A DNA stretch of 39,615 nt from Acidobacteriota bacterium (GCA_020200235.1 JAIVJC010000140.1:1-39615), one strand, 5' to 3'; positions 23,488-32,765 are shown, numbered from the stretch's first letter. Notes: generated by a model not told the origin, from the sequence alone. Program-made: numbers and translations.

Positions 23488-26157
23488 ATGCAACCGCTGC
23501 CCATCGATCAGTTCCTGCCGGAGATCGTCGAGAGCCTGCGCCGCTCGCCGAGCCTCGTCGTCGAAGCGCCGCCGGGCGCGGGCAAGTCGACGCGCGTGCC
23601 CGCGGCTCTGCTCGACGCCGGCATCGCCGGCGGGCGCGAGGTCTGGGTGCTCGAGCCGCGCAGGCTCGCCGCGCGCCTCGTCGCGCGCCGCGTCGCCGAA
23701 GAGCGCGGCGAAGCTTTAGGCGAGACGGTCGGCTACCAGGTGCGCTTCGAGGAGGTCGCGAGCGCTCGCACGCGCCTCCGCTTCCTCACCGAGGGCGTGC
23801 TCACGCGCAAGCTGTTGGCCGACCCGACGCTCGCGCGGACGGGCTGCGTCGTGCTCGACGAGTTCCACGAGCGCCACCTGCAAGCCGACCTCGCGCTCGC
23901 GCTGCTGCGCAGACTTCAGCTCGACGCCAGACCCGACCTGCGCCTCGTCGCCATGTCCGCGACGCTCGACGCCGCGCCCGTCGCGCGTTACTTAGGCGAC
24001 TGCCCGCGCCTGCGCTCCGAGGGGCGGCGCTTCGACGTGAGCGTCGAACACCTCGCGCGCGAGGACGCGCGACCGCTCGCCGAGCAGGTCGCCGCCGCCG
24101 CGCGGAAGTTGATCGCCACGGGGCTAGACGGCGACGTGCTCGTCTTCCTGCCGGGCGCGGCTGAGATACGGCGCGCGCAAGACGCCTGCGCCGCGCTCGC
24201 CGGAGAGAACGATCTGATCGTCGTGCCGCTCCACGGGCAGTTGCCCGCCGAGGCGCAGGACGCGGCGGTGCGCCCCGCGTCGAAGCGCAAAATAATTCTC
24301 TCAACGAACGTCGCCGAGACCTCCGTCACGATCGAGGGCGTCGCGGCGGTCGTCGATTCCGGGCTCGCGCGCGTGGCGAGCCATTCGCCGTGGTCGGGAT
24401 TGCCGAAACTCGAAGTCGCGCGCGTCAGCCGCGCTTCGGCGACGCAGCGCGCGGGTCGTGCCGGCCGCACGCGCGCGGGTCGCGCCCTGCGCCTCTACAC
24501 GGCGCAGGACTTCGCCGCGCGCCCCGAACACGACGAGCCGGACGTGCGAAGGCTCGACCTCGCCGAAGCCGCGCTCGAACTCCGCGCCGCGGGCGTCCGC
24601 GATCTCGCGACCTTCGACTGGTTCGAGCCGCCCGCCGCGCACGCCCTCGAAGCCGCCGACGCGCTGCTCCGGAGGCTCGGCGCGATCGATTCAGCCGGGA
24701 ACGTCACCGCGCTCGGACAGCGAATGCTGCGTCTCCCCCTCCACCCGCGACTCGCGCGCATCGTCGCCGAGGGCGAGTCGCGCGGCGTCGGGCGCGCGGC
24801 GTGCGCCGTCGCCGCGCTCATCGCGGAGCGCGACATCCGCGAGCGCGAGGTGTTCGCCGAACCGCGCCGGCGCGCGCGCCGCGACGCGACGAAGCACAGC
24901 CCGTCAGACTTACTCGAACTCCTCGACCTCTTCGACGAAGCCGCGCGCTCGGGCTTCGCGCCCGCGCGCCTGCGCGCGCTCGGTCTCAACCCCGCCGCCG
25001 TGCACGCGGTCGAGAGCGCGCGCCGCCAGCTCCGAAGAAGCGTCGAGGGCGCGCGCCGCGGGCGGGGGCGTGAGACGTTGCAGACGAACACGGCGGCGCA
25101 GTCTGATCGCGCAGACTCTCACGCGGCGAAGCCCGCGGACGACGGCGAGACGGAGCTTTTGATCTCGATCCTGACGGGCTACCCCGACCGCGTCGCGCGC
25201 AGGCGCGAAGGATCGGTCGGCGGTGAAGGCGCGGACGTTGAGGTGCTGCTCGCGGGCGGCGGCGCGGCGGTGCTCGCGCCCGAAAGCGTCGTGCGCCAGT
25301 CGGATTTTCTGGTCGCGGTTGACGCGGAGGAGCGGCGCGCGCGCGCGGGCGCGCGCGGGCGCGGCGCGACGCAGACGGTCGTGCGCGTGGCGAGCGCGGT
25401 CGAGCCCGGATGGCTGCTCGATCTCTTCACGGACGCGGTAGAGGAGGCGGACGAGGCGCGCTGGAACGCGCGCGAGGAGCGCGTCGAGGTGACGAGCCGG
25501 CTGCTCTACGACGGGCTCGTGCTCGACGAGCGCCGCGGCTCGAACGCGCGCGGCGCGGAGGTCTCGCACGCGCTGGCGGAAGCCGCGCTCGGCGCGGGCG
25601 TCGATGCTTTCACGGACGGCGACGCGCTCGCCCAGTTCCTCGCGCGCGCGGATTTCGTGGCGCGGACGTTTCCCGAAGAGGGACTTCCCGCGTTCGACGA
25701 CGGGGACGTGCGCGAGAGTTTAGTGAAACTGTGCGAGGGGAGGCGCAGTTTCGCGGAGCTGCGCGAGGCTGTGCGCGGCGGCGCAGGCGTCGTCGCGGAG
25801 TTGCGCGGGCGATTGAGCCCGCGGCAGTCGCGGCTGCTCACGGAGTCAGCGCCGGAGCGCGTCGCGCTCGCCGCCGGGCGTCAGGCGCGCGTGCGTTACG
25901 AGAAAGGAAAATCGCCGTGGGTCGCGTCGCGGTTGCAGGACTTTTTCGGGATGCGCGAGAGTCCGAAGATCGCCGCGGGGCGCGTCGCGGTCGTGCTGCA
26001 CCTGCTCGCGCCGAGCCAGCGACCCTTGCAGGTGACGACCGATCTGGCGGGCTTCTGGTCGCGCCACTACCCGCAGCTGCGGCGCGAGCTCTCGCGCCGC
26101 TACCCGCGCCACGACTGGCGCGAAGACCCGCTCGCCGCGCGCCCGCCCGCGAAATAG
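23488..26157 (+). CDS. hrpB: ATP-dependent RNA helicase HrpB
   Basis: This is a DEAH-box helicase of the HrpB family, 889 residues. Motif I is PPGAGKST (about 30-35), motif II DEFHERH (124-130), motif III SATLD, and motifs V/VI are STNVAETSVTI and QRAGRAGR. The helicase-associated middle and the HrpB-specific C-terminal domain (KSPWVASRLQDFFGM, LLAPSQRPLQVTTDLAGFW, YPRHDW) are all present. The family's last motif is therefore intact. Its biological role is poorly known; HrpB relatives unwind RNA. ATG 23488 is chosen because earlier in-frame codons run through the TTCATCC heptamer repeat. No clear Shine-Dalgarno is visible. Confidence 0.95.
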   Translation: MQPLPIDQFLPEIVESLRRSPSLVVEAPPGAGKSTRVPAALLDAGIAGGREVWVLEPRRLAARLVARRVAEERGEALGETVGYQVRFEEVASARTRLRFLTEGVLTRKLLADPTLARTGCVVLDEFHERHLQADLALALLRRLQLDARPDLRLVAMSATLDAAPVARYLGDCPRLRSEGRRFDVSVEHLAREDARPLAEQVAAAARKLIATGLDGDVLVFLPGAAEIRRAQDACAALAGENDLIVVPLHGQLPAEAQDAAVRPASKRKIILSTNVAETSVTIEGVAAVVDSGLARVASHSPWSGLPKLEVARVSRASATQRAGRAGRTRAGRALRLYTAQDFAARPEHDEPDVRRLDLAEAALELRAAGVRDLATFDWFEPPAAHALEAADALLRRLGAIDSAGNVTALGQRMLRLPLHPRLARIVAEGESRGVGRAACAVAALIAERDIREREVFAEPRRRARRDATKHSPSDLLELLDLFDEAARSGFAPARLRALGLNPAAVHAVESARRQLRRSVEGARRGRGRETLQTNTAAQSDRADSHAAKPADDGETELLISILTGYPDRVARRREGSVGGEGADVEVLLAGGGAAVLAPESVVRQSDFLVAVDAEERRARAGARGRGATQTVVRVASAVEPGWLLDLFTDAVEEADEARWNAREERVEVTSRLLYDGLVLDERRGSNARGAEVSHALAEAALGAGVDAFTDGDALAQFLARADFVARTFPEEGLPAFDDGDVRESLVKLCEGRRSFAELREAVRGGAGVVAELRGRLSPRQSRLLTESAPERVALAAGRQARVRYEKGKSPWVASRLQDFFGMRESPKIAAGRVAVVLHLLAPSQRPLQVTTDLAGFWSRHYPQLRRELSRRYPRHDWREDPLAARPPAK

Positions 26158-26282
26158 CGCGCCGCAGAATTCTTAAATCGCGCGGGCGCGGAATTCTTCG
26201 TGCCACGATTTCATTCGAGTTTGAGAGCGCTGCTGATCGGGCGTGAAACTGATCGCCGCGCGAGTCGACTCCGGCTGAGGTG

Positions 26283-27497
26283 TCAAGCCATCGCGGTGTC
26301 GACGTGCATCGAGTAGAGGACGGTCATCAGCGTGAGCAGGATGAGGAACGCGGTGCGGATCACCTGATCGGCGCGTGGGCTGCGCGCCGCCGCGCTGGCG
26401 ACCATGAAGGCGGGGAAGACGACCATCGCGTAGCGCGCCTGCGACTGGAGCAGCGCGTTCGAGAGCGCGACTAAGGTCGAGGCGAGCGCGTAGCAGGCGA
26501 GCGACCAGTGGCGCCGCTTCAGGAGCACGAGCCCGCAGGCGAGGGCGGCGGAGGCGGCGAGGAAGTTGAGCAGCCGGAAGTCCCACGGCTCGGCGATGAC
26601 GAGCGGGTGCGCCGGGTAGCTCAGCAGAGTCCTTAAGAAGAACTGCGGGCGGCGACCCCACGCCTCGGCGGTGATGTCGCGAAACGCGAAGGCGTTCCCC
26701 GTCGCGCGGTAAAGAAAAAACATGAAAGAGAACAGCCCGGCTGGGACGAGCAGCAGCGGCAGGAAGTTGAGCCGCGGCTTGAGCGTGCGGTAGGTCTCCC
26801 AGTAAACAAGCACGAGCGCGGGGAAGAGCAGCACGCCGGTGACGCGCGTCGCGGAGGCGAGCGCGCCGAGCAGCCCGGCGACCAGCCAACGCTCGCGCTT
26901 CGCGGCGTAGAAACTCCCGACCGTGAGCAGCAGGAAGAGCGACTCGGTCAGAGGCAGCGAGAAGAAGTAGCTGACGGGGAACGCCGCGACGTAGAAGACC
27001 GTGCGGTCAGCCGACGCCGCGTCCGAGCCGAACGCGAGCGCGGTGCGGTGGAGCAGGAAGAGCGCGGGGAGGAGCAGGAGCGTGGAGAGCAGGACGCCCG
27101 TCAGCGGCATGTCGCCGGTGAGGCGCGCGGCGGCGCGCAGGAGCAGCGGGTAGGCGGGGAAGAAAGCCCAGTTCGCCTGCCGCTCCGCCGAGTAGGGGCG
27201 CCGGTCGTAGCCGAAGTGCGAGATCGACATGTACCAGTTGCCGTCGCCGCGCGAGGCGCGCTCGCGCAGGATGCGCGCGACGCGCGTCCCGTGAAGGTTG
27301 ATGGAGCCGTGACCGTAGTCGCTCTGCGGGTCGGGGTGGACGATGGCGAGCTGCGCCGACGCGAGGACGAGCGTGAGGATGAGCAGGCGCGTCAGGGCGA
27401 ACGCCGCGAAGGCTGCGCGGAAAGATCGATCGCGCGCCGCGCGAAAGAGCACGTCTTTCGCGCGGCGCGCGGCTGACTGCGGGGCGGGTTGTGGCAC
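26283..27497 (-). CDS. PIG-V/GPI-mannosyltransferase-like membrane glycosyltransferase
   Basis: This is a 404-residue polytopic membrane protein with about nine to ten helices. The first periplasmic loop carries GDGNWYMSISHFGYD, which matches the acidic/aromatic D-x-x-x-Y/W...GY motif of PIG-V-type GT-C mannosyltransferases. ANWAFFPAYPLLLR and ASATRVTGVLLFPALVLVYW are further family-like segments. GT-C enzymes use lipid-linked sugar donors outside the cytoplasmic membrane, so this may add a mannose-like sugar to a lipid or glycan. The GTG start at 27497 sits 157 bases from the divergent GT2 gene, whose product (a dolichyl/polyprenyl-phosphate sugar synthase type) could supply the donor (inference). 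Confidence 0.82.
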   Translation of the reverse strand: MPQPAPQSAARRAKDVLFRAARDRSFRAAFAAFALTRLLILTLVLASAQLAIVHPDPQSDYGHGSINLHGTRVARILRERASRGDGNWYMSISHFGYDRRPYSAERQANWAFFPAYPLLLRAAARLTGDMPLTGVLLSTLLLLPALFLLHRTALAFGSDAASADRTVFYVAAFPVSYFFSLPLTESLFLLLTVGSFYAAKRERWLVAGLLGALASATRVTGVLLFPALVLVYWETYRTLKPRLNFLPLLLVPAGLFSFMFFLYRATGNAFAFRDITAEAWGRRPQFFLRTLLSYPAHPLVIAEPWDFRLLNFLAASAALACGLVLLKRRHWSLACYALASTLVALSNALLQSQARYAMVVFPAFMVASAAARSPRADQVIRTAFLILLTLMTVLYSMHVDTAMA

Positions 27498-27653
27498 GCG
27501 TGGGATGATCGCCTAAGTCCGCCGCGCAGTCAAAAAAAGTTCGGCGGTCGGCAGGGTTCGGCGTCGGTGCCGGGCGCGGTGCGCGCGCGGCGAGATGTGG
27601 TAAAGTCCGTCTCTCGGTTTGAGCCGGTCCGCGCCCGCAACGGAGCTTCAGCG

Positions 27654-28673
27654 ATGCTCGTTTCCGCCGTCGTCCCATGCTACGACGAACAAGACGTACT
27701 CGAAGAGACGCACGCCGCGCTCTCCGCCGCGCTCTCCGCGCTCGAAGGCGCGGACGCTGAGATCGTCTACGTCGACGACGGCAGCCGCGACCGCACGCGC
27801 GAAATCCTGCGCGCCATCCAGAGCCGCGACGCGCGCGCGCGCGTCGTGAGTCTGTCGCGCAACTTCGGTCACCAGATCGCGGTCTCCGCCGGGATCGAGC
27901 ACGCGGCGGGCGACTGCGTCGTCGTCATCGACGCCGATCTGCAAGACCCGCCCGAAGTGATCGGCGAGATGATCGCGCTCTGGAGGGGCGGCTACCAGGT
28001 CGTCTACGGCGTCAGAGCCGACCGCGAGGGCGAGACGGCGTTCAAGAAGTGGACGGCGCGCGTCTTCTACCGGCTCATCAACCGCCTCTCGCACGTCGAG
28101 ATGCCGCTCGACGCGGGCGACTTCCGCTTGATGGACAGGCGCGCCGTCGACGTTTTGCTCTCGATGCCGGAGCGCGACCGCTACCTCCGTGGGATGGTGA
28201 GCTGGATCGGGTTCCGGCAGGCGGCGGTTCTCTACCGGCGCGCGCCGCGCCGGGCTGGGAGCAGCAAGTACCCGCTCGCGAAGATGATCCGCTTCGCCGC
28301 CGACGGCTTGCTCTCGTTCTCGCTCACGCCGCTCCGGCTCGCCATCTGGACGGGCTTCGCCGCCATCGCGCTCGCCTTCCTGGGGATCATGTGGGCGGTG
28401 CTGGAGTGGCTCTTCACGAACGATCTGGTGCGCGGCTGGGCTTCGCTCTTCACGGCGGTCTTGTTCCTCGGCGGCGTGCAGCTCATCACGCTCGGCATCA
28501 TCGGCGAGTACATCGGGCGCATCTACGCGGAGGTCAAGCGGCGACCGCTCTACGTCGTCGACGAACGGCTCGGCTTCGAAAACCGACGACGACTCGCAGT
28601 CGCTAATGACGACGAAGATGCCGCACGCGAGGCGCGTGAGGCGGTGGGCGTCGGGCGCGACGCGGCGCGCTGA
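27654..28673 (+). CDS. GT2 glycosyltransferase of polyprenyl-phosphate sugar synthase type
   Basis: This enzyme resembles DPM1, ArnC and GtrB. Residues 1-230 form a GT-A domain with VSAVVPCYDEQDVLEETHAAL, the nucleotide-sugar motif VDDGSRDRT and the metal motif VIDADLQDPPEVI. The acceptor-side YRLINRLSHVEMPLDAGDFRLMDRRAV and RAGSSKYPLAKMIRFA are classic. Two C-terminal transmembrane helices follow (LAIWTGFAAIALAFLGIMWAVL-type and LFTAVLFLGGVQLITLGIIGEYIGRI). It probably transfers a sugar from NDP-sugar to undecaprenyl phosphate on the cytoplasmic face. ATG 27654 follows GGAG at eight bases; a longer in-frame extension to 27489 has no support. The GT4 gene starts directly after its stop codon. 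Confidence 0.93.
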   Translation: MLVSAVVPCYDEQDVLEETHAALSAALSALEGADAEIVYVDDGSRDRTREILRAIQSRDARARVVSLSRNFGHQIAVSAGIEHAAGDCVVVIDADLQDPPEVIGEMIALWRGGYQVVYGVRADREGETAFKKWTARVFYRLINRLSHVEMPLDAGDFRLMDRRAVDVLLSMPERDRYLRGMVSWIGFRQAAVLYRRAPRRAGSSKYPLAKMIRFAADGLLSFSLTPLRLAIWTGFAAIALAFLGIMWAVLEWLFTNDLVRGWASLFTAVLFLGGVQLITLGIIGEYIGRIYAEVKRRPLYVVDERLGFENRRRLAVANDDEDAAREAREAVGVGRDAAR

Positions 28674-29855
28674 ATGATGATGCTCACCGGACTCGACGCC
28701 ATCCCGCTCGCGGAGCCGCTGACGGGCGTCGGCCATTACACCTTCCAACTCGCACGCGCGCTCGCCGACGCCGCGCCGTCGGACGAGTTCGAGCTCGTCT
28801 ACCCTTCGTTCTGCCCCGAGATCGATCTCTCCGGCGCGGGGCTTCCGACGAACCTGCGCGCCGGGCGCATCCCGGTCGGCACGCTCGGCAAACGTTGGTG
28901 GCTCGTCGGTCTGCCGCGTTACGCGCGGGCGCGCCGCCTCTCGCTCTTCCACGGCACGAACTACGAAATCCCCCTGCGCGCCCCGTGCCCGACCGTCCTG
29001 ACCATCCACGATCTCTCCGCCTTCACACACCGGCGCACGCACCTCCCCCGGCACGCGATCAGGCAGCGGCTGCGCCTCTCGCTGATGACGCGCGCCGCCA
29101 CCGAGATCGTCACGCCGACGGAAGCGGTGCGGCGCGAGGTGTTGGAACTGTTCCGCGCCGTCGATCCCGCGAAGGTGACGGCGATCCACGAAGCGCCGCG
29201 CGAGATCTTCCGACCGCTCGCGCGCGCTGCGGCGGAGGAGACGCTGCGGCGGCTCGGCGTCGGGAATGATTTCGTCCTCGCCGTCGGCACCGTCGAGCCG
29301 CGCAAGAATCTGACGACGCTCGTCGAAGCCTTCGAGGAGGTCGCGCGCGCCGACGACGAGAGGCGCGATGGCAACGGTGAAGGCTCGCGCCGACTCACGC
29401 TCGTCGTCGCGGGCAGGGAGGGCTGGCTCACGCGGGGCTTGCGCGCGCGCATAGAGGCGTCGCCGTTGCGCGAGCGCGTCCGCTTCACGGGCTACGTCTC
29501 GGACGAGGACTTGCGCGCGCTCTATTCGGCGTGCCTCGCCTTCGTCTACCCGTCGCTCTACGAGGGCTTCGGGCTGCCGCCCGTCGAGGCGATGAGCTGC
29601 GGCGCGTGCGTGATCGCGTCTCGCGTCGCGGCGCACCGTGAAGTGCTCGGCGAAGAAGCCGCGTTGCTCGTCGAGCCCGAAGACGCCGCGGGGTTGGCGC
29701 GCGCCCTCACGACGCTGCTCGGCGACGAAGGCTCACGACTCCGGCTCTCGGAGGCGGGGCGACGCCGCGCCGCGCGGTTCACCTGGGCGCGCGCGGCGCG
29801 CGAGACGCTCGATGTCTACCGGCGTGCGATTGAGAAGCGGGCGTCCAATTTGTAG
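28674..29855 (+). CDS. GT4-family (GT-B fold) glycosyltransferase
   Basis: This 393-residue GT-B enzyme has an N-terminal acceptor domain (GLDAIPLAEPLTGVGHYTFQLA, then FHGTNYEIPL and TVLTIHDLSAF). The C-terminal nucleotide-sugar domain has AVGTVEPRKNLTTLVEAF, VRFTGYVSDEDLRALYSACLAF and the E-x7-E motif YEGFGLPPVEAMSCGACVIASR. This pattern is typical of mannosyl- or rhamnosyl-transferases of polysaccharide loci, but the sugar cannot be fixed. There is no signal or helix, so it is cytoplasmic or membrane-associated. ATG 28674 touches the stop of the GT2 gene, so both are surely one operon. A small coiled-coil protein gene follows after 42 bases. Confidence 0.93.
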   Translation: MMMLTGLDAIPLAEPLTGVGHYTFQLARALADAAPSDEFELVYPSFCPEIDLSGAGLPTNLRAGRIPVGTLGKRWWLVGLPRYARARRLSLFHGTNYEIPLRAPCPTVLTIHDLSAFTHRRTHLPRHAIRQRLRLSLMTRAATEIVTPTEAVRREVLELFRAVDPAKVTAIHEAPREIFRPLARAAAEETLRRLGVGNDFVLAVGTVEPRKNLTTLVEAFEEVARADDERRDGNGEGSRRLTLVVAGREGWLTRGLRARIEASPLRERVRFTGYVSDEDLRALYSACLAFVYPSLYEGFGLPPVEAMSCGACVIASRVAAHREVLGEEAALLVEPEDAAGLARALTTLLGDEGSRLRLSEAGRRRAARFTWARAARETLDVYRRAIEKRASNL

Positions 29856-29897
29856 TAGTCTCGGTCGATGGCTTAGATTACGACGACCGATCGGGCG

Positions 29898-30389
29898 ATG
29901 AATTACGCGCGTGTCGCGGTGTCGGAGGGCTTGATGCCGGAGCGTGAAGAGGAAGTCGAAAAGGTCTTGCTCGAAATCCGCCAGCGTCTGATCGCCGAGA
30001 GGGGCGCGGGCGACGAGGGAGGGCGGGAGCGCGCGGAGCTGGCGCGCATCGAGGCGTGCCTCGGCGTGGCGTCGCGCGCGCGGGATCGTCTGCCGCCCGT
30101 CGCGAGCGACCGGCGCGGGTGGCGCGCGCGGCTCGAAGTGTGGACGAAGCTGCGGCTCCGCCGCGCGACCAACTGGTTCACGTGGGAGCAGATCAACTTC
30201 AACACGGCGGTGGTCGCCGCGCTGCGCTCCGCGCACGCGCTGCTCGCCGCGCAGAGAGAGCGCGAGGCGGAGCTGCTCGAACATCTCGACGCGCTCGAAC
30301 GCGAGTTGCACGCCCTGAAGCACGGCGCGGTCGGAGCGGAAGGGGCGCGCGTCGAAGTCGCGCACGCGCGCGACGCTGGGAAGCAGTAA
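29898..30389 (+). CDS. Small coiled-coil protein in glycan cluster, function unknown
   Basis: This 163-residue protein has no recognised catalytic motif. Residues about 14-35 (EREEEVEKVLLEIRQRLIAER) and 105-140 (LLAAQREREAELLEHLDALERELHAL-type) look like coiled coils. The centre WFTWEQINFNTAVVAALR resembles the short helical segment found at the start of some methyltransferases and glycosyltransferase partners in polysaccharide loci, where it precedes an enzyme domain. Here that domain is absent. It may be a scaffold or accessory for neighbouring glycosyltransferases (inference). Start ATG 29898; a later ATG at codon 13 is possible. Confidence 0.65.
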   Translation: MNYARVAVSEGLMPEREEEVEKVLLEIRQRLIAERGAGDEGGRERAELARIEACLGVASRARDRLPPVASDRRGWRARLEVWTKLRLRRATNWFTWEQINFNTAVVAALRSAHALLAAQREREAELLEHLDALERELHALKHGAVGAEGARVEVAHARDAGKQ

Positions 30390-30481
30390 CCTCCGCCGCG
30401 CGCGGGGGCATTCGACCCGCAGCCGCACGCACGGTCGCACGATGATCTTCGCGTGACATAATTCCCCGCGCACGACAGGAA

Positions 30482-31534
30482 ATGATCCGCAAAGTCCTCA
30501 TCTGCACCACGCAAGTCCCGTTCGTGAGCGGCGGGGCGGAGGCGCACGCCGCGGGCTTGCGCGACGCGCTGCGCGCCGCCGGGTGCGAGGCCGAGATCGT
30601 CGCGCTGCCGTTCAAGGCGTACCCGCCCGAAGAGATCATGAGGAACGTGCTGGCGTGGCGCCTGCTCGATCTCACCGAGTCGAACGGCGCGAAGGTCGAT
30701 CTCGTCGTCGGGATGAAGTTCCCGGCTTACGCCGCGGCGCACCCGCGAAAGGTCTTGTGGATCATCCACCAGCACCGCGCCGCCTACAACCTCGCGGGCA
30801 CGGAGTACGACGATCTGCTGACGCAGCCCGAAGGCGCGCGCGTGCGCGAGCTGATCCGCCACTGCGACGCGGAGTTCATCCCCGAAGCCAGGAAAGTTTT
30901 CGCCAACTCGCGGGCGGTCGCCGCGCGCCTGCTCCGCTACAACCGCATCGAGAGCGAGCCGCTCTACCACCCGCCGCCGCGCGCCGCGCGCCTGCGCGCG
31001 GGCGAGACGGGGGATTACGTTTTCTTCCCGAGCCGGCTCGAAGCGCACAAGCGGCAGGCGCTTCTGGTCGAGGCGATGCGGTTCGTGAGCACGCCCGTGC
31101 GCGCCGTCGTCGCGGGCGGGGGCGCGGCGTTCGCAGACCTGTGCGCGCTCGCCAAAAAGTTGGGCGTGAGTGATCGCGTGCGGCTGCCCGGCTTCGTCCC
31201 CGAAGACGAGATCATCGAGCTCTACGCGAACGCGCTCGCCGTCTGCTACCTGCCGTTCGACGAGGACTACGGCTACGTCTCGCTCGAAGCGATGTACGCG
31301 GGGCGCGCGCTCGTCGTCGCGGCGGACGGCGGCGGCGCGACCGAGTTCGTCGACGACGGAGAGACCGGGTTCCTCGTCGCGCCCGACCCGCGCGAGATCG
31401 CCGCGCGCCTCGACGCGCTCTACGCGGATCGCGCGCTCGCGCGGCGGGTGGGCGCGCGGGCGCGCGAAAAAATCCTCGCGCTCGATCTCTCCTGGGAGCG
31501 CGTGGCGGAGAGGATCATCGCAGCCGCGGGCTGA
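30482..31534 (+). CDS. GT4-family (GT-B fold) glycosyltransferase
   Basis: This 350-residue glycosyltransferase has the N-terminal GGAEAHAAGLRDAL loop (the donor-phosphate Gly-rich motif), VGMKFPAYAAAHP and LWIIHQHRAAYNLAG. The C-terminal half has VFFPSRLEAHKRQALLVEAM, VRLPGFVPEDEIIELYANAL and an E-x7-E-like FDEDYGYVSLEAMYAGRALVVAADGGG. It belongs with the GT2 and GT4 genes upstream in a surface-glycan cluster. Substrate not predictable. ATG 30482 has AGGA very close upstream, an unusual short spacing, so initiation may be weak or coupled. Confidence 0.9.
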   Translation: MIRKVLICTTQVPFVSGGAEAHAAGLRDALRAAGCEAEIVALPFKAYPPEEIMRNVLAWRLLDLTESNGAKVDLVVGMKFPAYAAAHPRKVLWIIHQHRAAYNLAGTEYDDLLTQPEGARVRELIRHCDAEFIPEARKVFANSRAVAARLLRYNRIESEPLYHPPPRAARLRAGETGDYVFFPSRLEAHKRQALLVEAMRFVSTPVRAVVAGGGAAFADLCALAKKLGVSDRVRLPGFVPEDEIIELYANALAVCYLPFDEDYGYVSLEAMYAGRALVVAADGGGATEFVDDGETGFLVAPDPREIAARLDALYADRALARRVGARAREKILALDLSWERVAERIIAAAG

Positions 31535-31613
31535 CGCGAGCCGCACGCCGCGCCGGCGGGCGCGACCCGACGGTTGAGCCGCCTAAAGTTATTGAGCCGT
31601 CAAAACTGTCAGC

Positions 31614-32423
31614 ATGAGACTCGCTTACTTCAGCCCGCTCAGCCCACAGCCTTCAGCCGTCTCCGACTACAGCGAGGCGCTGTTGCCGCACCTCTCGGCG
31701 GGCGCGGAGATCGATCTCTTCGTCGACGGCTTCGCCCCTTCGTGTAGGGACGTGCGCGAGCGTTTCCGCATCCTCGACTACCGCGCCGATCCGGCTCTGC
31801 TCGGAACTCTCGGAGACTACCACGCGGTCGTCTACCACGTCGGCGACGATCACCGCTACCACGCGGGGATTTACGCCGCGGCGCGTGCCTTCCCCGGCGT
31901 CGTCGTGCTCCACGACTTCTCGCTCCAGGCGTTCTTCCTCGGTCTCGCGCGCGAGCGCGGCGACGCCGACATTTACCTCGACGAGGTTGGCGCGTGCCAC
32001 GGCGCGCGTGCGCGTGCGCGAGCGGCGCGCGCTCTCGACTCCGGCTCCGTCCCTTCGCTCTACGCGCGAGCCGCCGAGTTCCCGCTCAACTGCCGACTCG
32101 TGCGCGAAGCCGAAGGCGTCATCGTCCACACGGAGTGGGGTCGCGAGAGTCTGGCGCGGATCGCGCCCGCCACGCCCTGCGCGCTGATCGACACCCGCGC
32201 CGCGCCCGCCGCGGGGAAGGCTGCCGCCGGCTACCTCGCCTTCCTCCGCGAGGTCGCGGCACAGCGCGAGCGCCGACGCTTCGTGCGCGGCGTCGCGGAC
32301 GAACTCGCGCGCTGCGGCTTCCGCGAGTCGGACGACGCGTTGCTGCGCGGGGTGGCGGCGGAGCTGGCGCGCGTCGCGCCCGCGCGATTCTCGGGCGGGA
32401 AGCGTGAGGCGGGCGAACAGTAG
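31614..32423 (+). CDS. Shortened GT4-like glycosyltransferase lacking most of the donor domain
   Basis: Residues 1-185 are a good GT-B N-terminal domain (LAYFSPLSPQPSAVSDYSEALL, AVVYHVGDDHRYH, GVVVLHDFSLQAFF, EGVIVHTEWGRESL). After APATPCALI the frame passes straight into YLAFLREVAAQRERRRFVRG and DELARCGFRESDDALLRGVA, the extreme C-terminal helices of related enzymes. The nucleotide-sugar-binding Rossmann core with its E-x7-E motif is missing. That is roughly 150 residues compared with typical relatives of more than 400. The reading frame is kept, so a protein is still made, but it should not transfer sugar. It is either a decayed gene or an assembly-collapsed one. Last member of the glycan cluster. 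Confidence 0.8.
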   Translation: MRLAYFSPLSPQPSAVSDYSEALLPHLSAGAEIDLFVDGFAPSCRDVRERFRILDYRADPALLGTLGDYHAVVYHVGDDHRYHAGIYAAARAFPGVVVLHDFSLQAFFLGLARERGDADIYLDEVGACHGARARARAARALDSGSVPSLYARAAEFPLNCRLVREAEGVIVHTEWGRESLARIAPATPCALIDTRAAPAAGKAAAGYLAFLREVAAQRERRRFVRGVADELARCGFRESDDALLRGVAAELARVAPARFSGGKREAGEQ

Positions 32424-32477
32424 GTGCGAGTTTTTGAAGGGCGCGCGGACTTCGAGACGCCGAGGGCGCGCGCCGCG

Positions 32478-32765
32478 TCAGAGTCCTTCGGCGACGATCA
32501 TCTGCGTGCGCGCGGACTGCTGGCGCAACTTCCTGGCGCGCTCGTACTCGCCGGAGCCCCACCAGGCTTTCGCGCGCTCGACGGAAGGGAATTCGAGGAG
32601 CACGAGCCGCTCCGGCGACCAATCGCCCTCGAGCGTCTCGACCGCGCCGCCCCTCACCAGGTAGCGCCCGCCGTAAGCGGCGATCGCGGGCGGCGCGAGC
32701 TGTTTATAGGTCTCGTAAGTCCCGGCGTCCAGCACCTCGATCTCTACAACAACGTAAGCCGGCAT
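32478..32765 (-). CDS. DUF1330 family protein
   Basis: This is a 95-residue dimeric ferredoxin-like alpha/beta-barrel protein. AYVVVEIEVLDAGTYETYKQL, AAYGGRYLVRGG, LEGDWSPERLVLLEFPS and ERAKAWWGSGEYERARKLR follow the DUF1330 pattern from end to end. The length is normal. Function unknown; the fold is shared with small monooxygenase-like proteins. The start is firm: GGGAGGAAG lies seven bases upstream of ATG 32765. It is a single-gene unit converging with the glycan cluster. Confidence 0.93.
   Translation of the reverse strand: MPAYVVVEIEVLDAGTYETYKQLAPPAIAAYGGRYLVRGGAVETLEGDWSPERLVLLEFPSVERAKAWWGSGEYERARKLRQQSARTQMIVAEGL

Noticed and set aside
27648-29636. A 662-codon open frame on the minus strand across the GT2 and GT4 genes, and similar long frames at 7169-8929 and 12170-13834
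   Set aside because: High GC content removes stop codons, so long antisense frames arise by chance. Their translations are Arg/Ala-rich without motifs, while the opposite strand encodes clear families.
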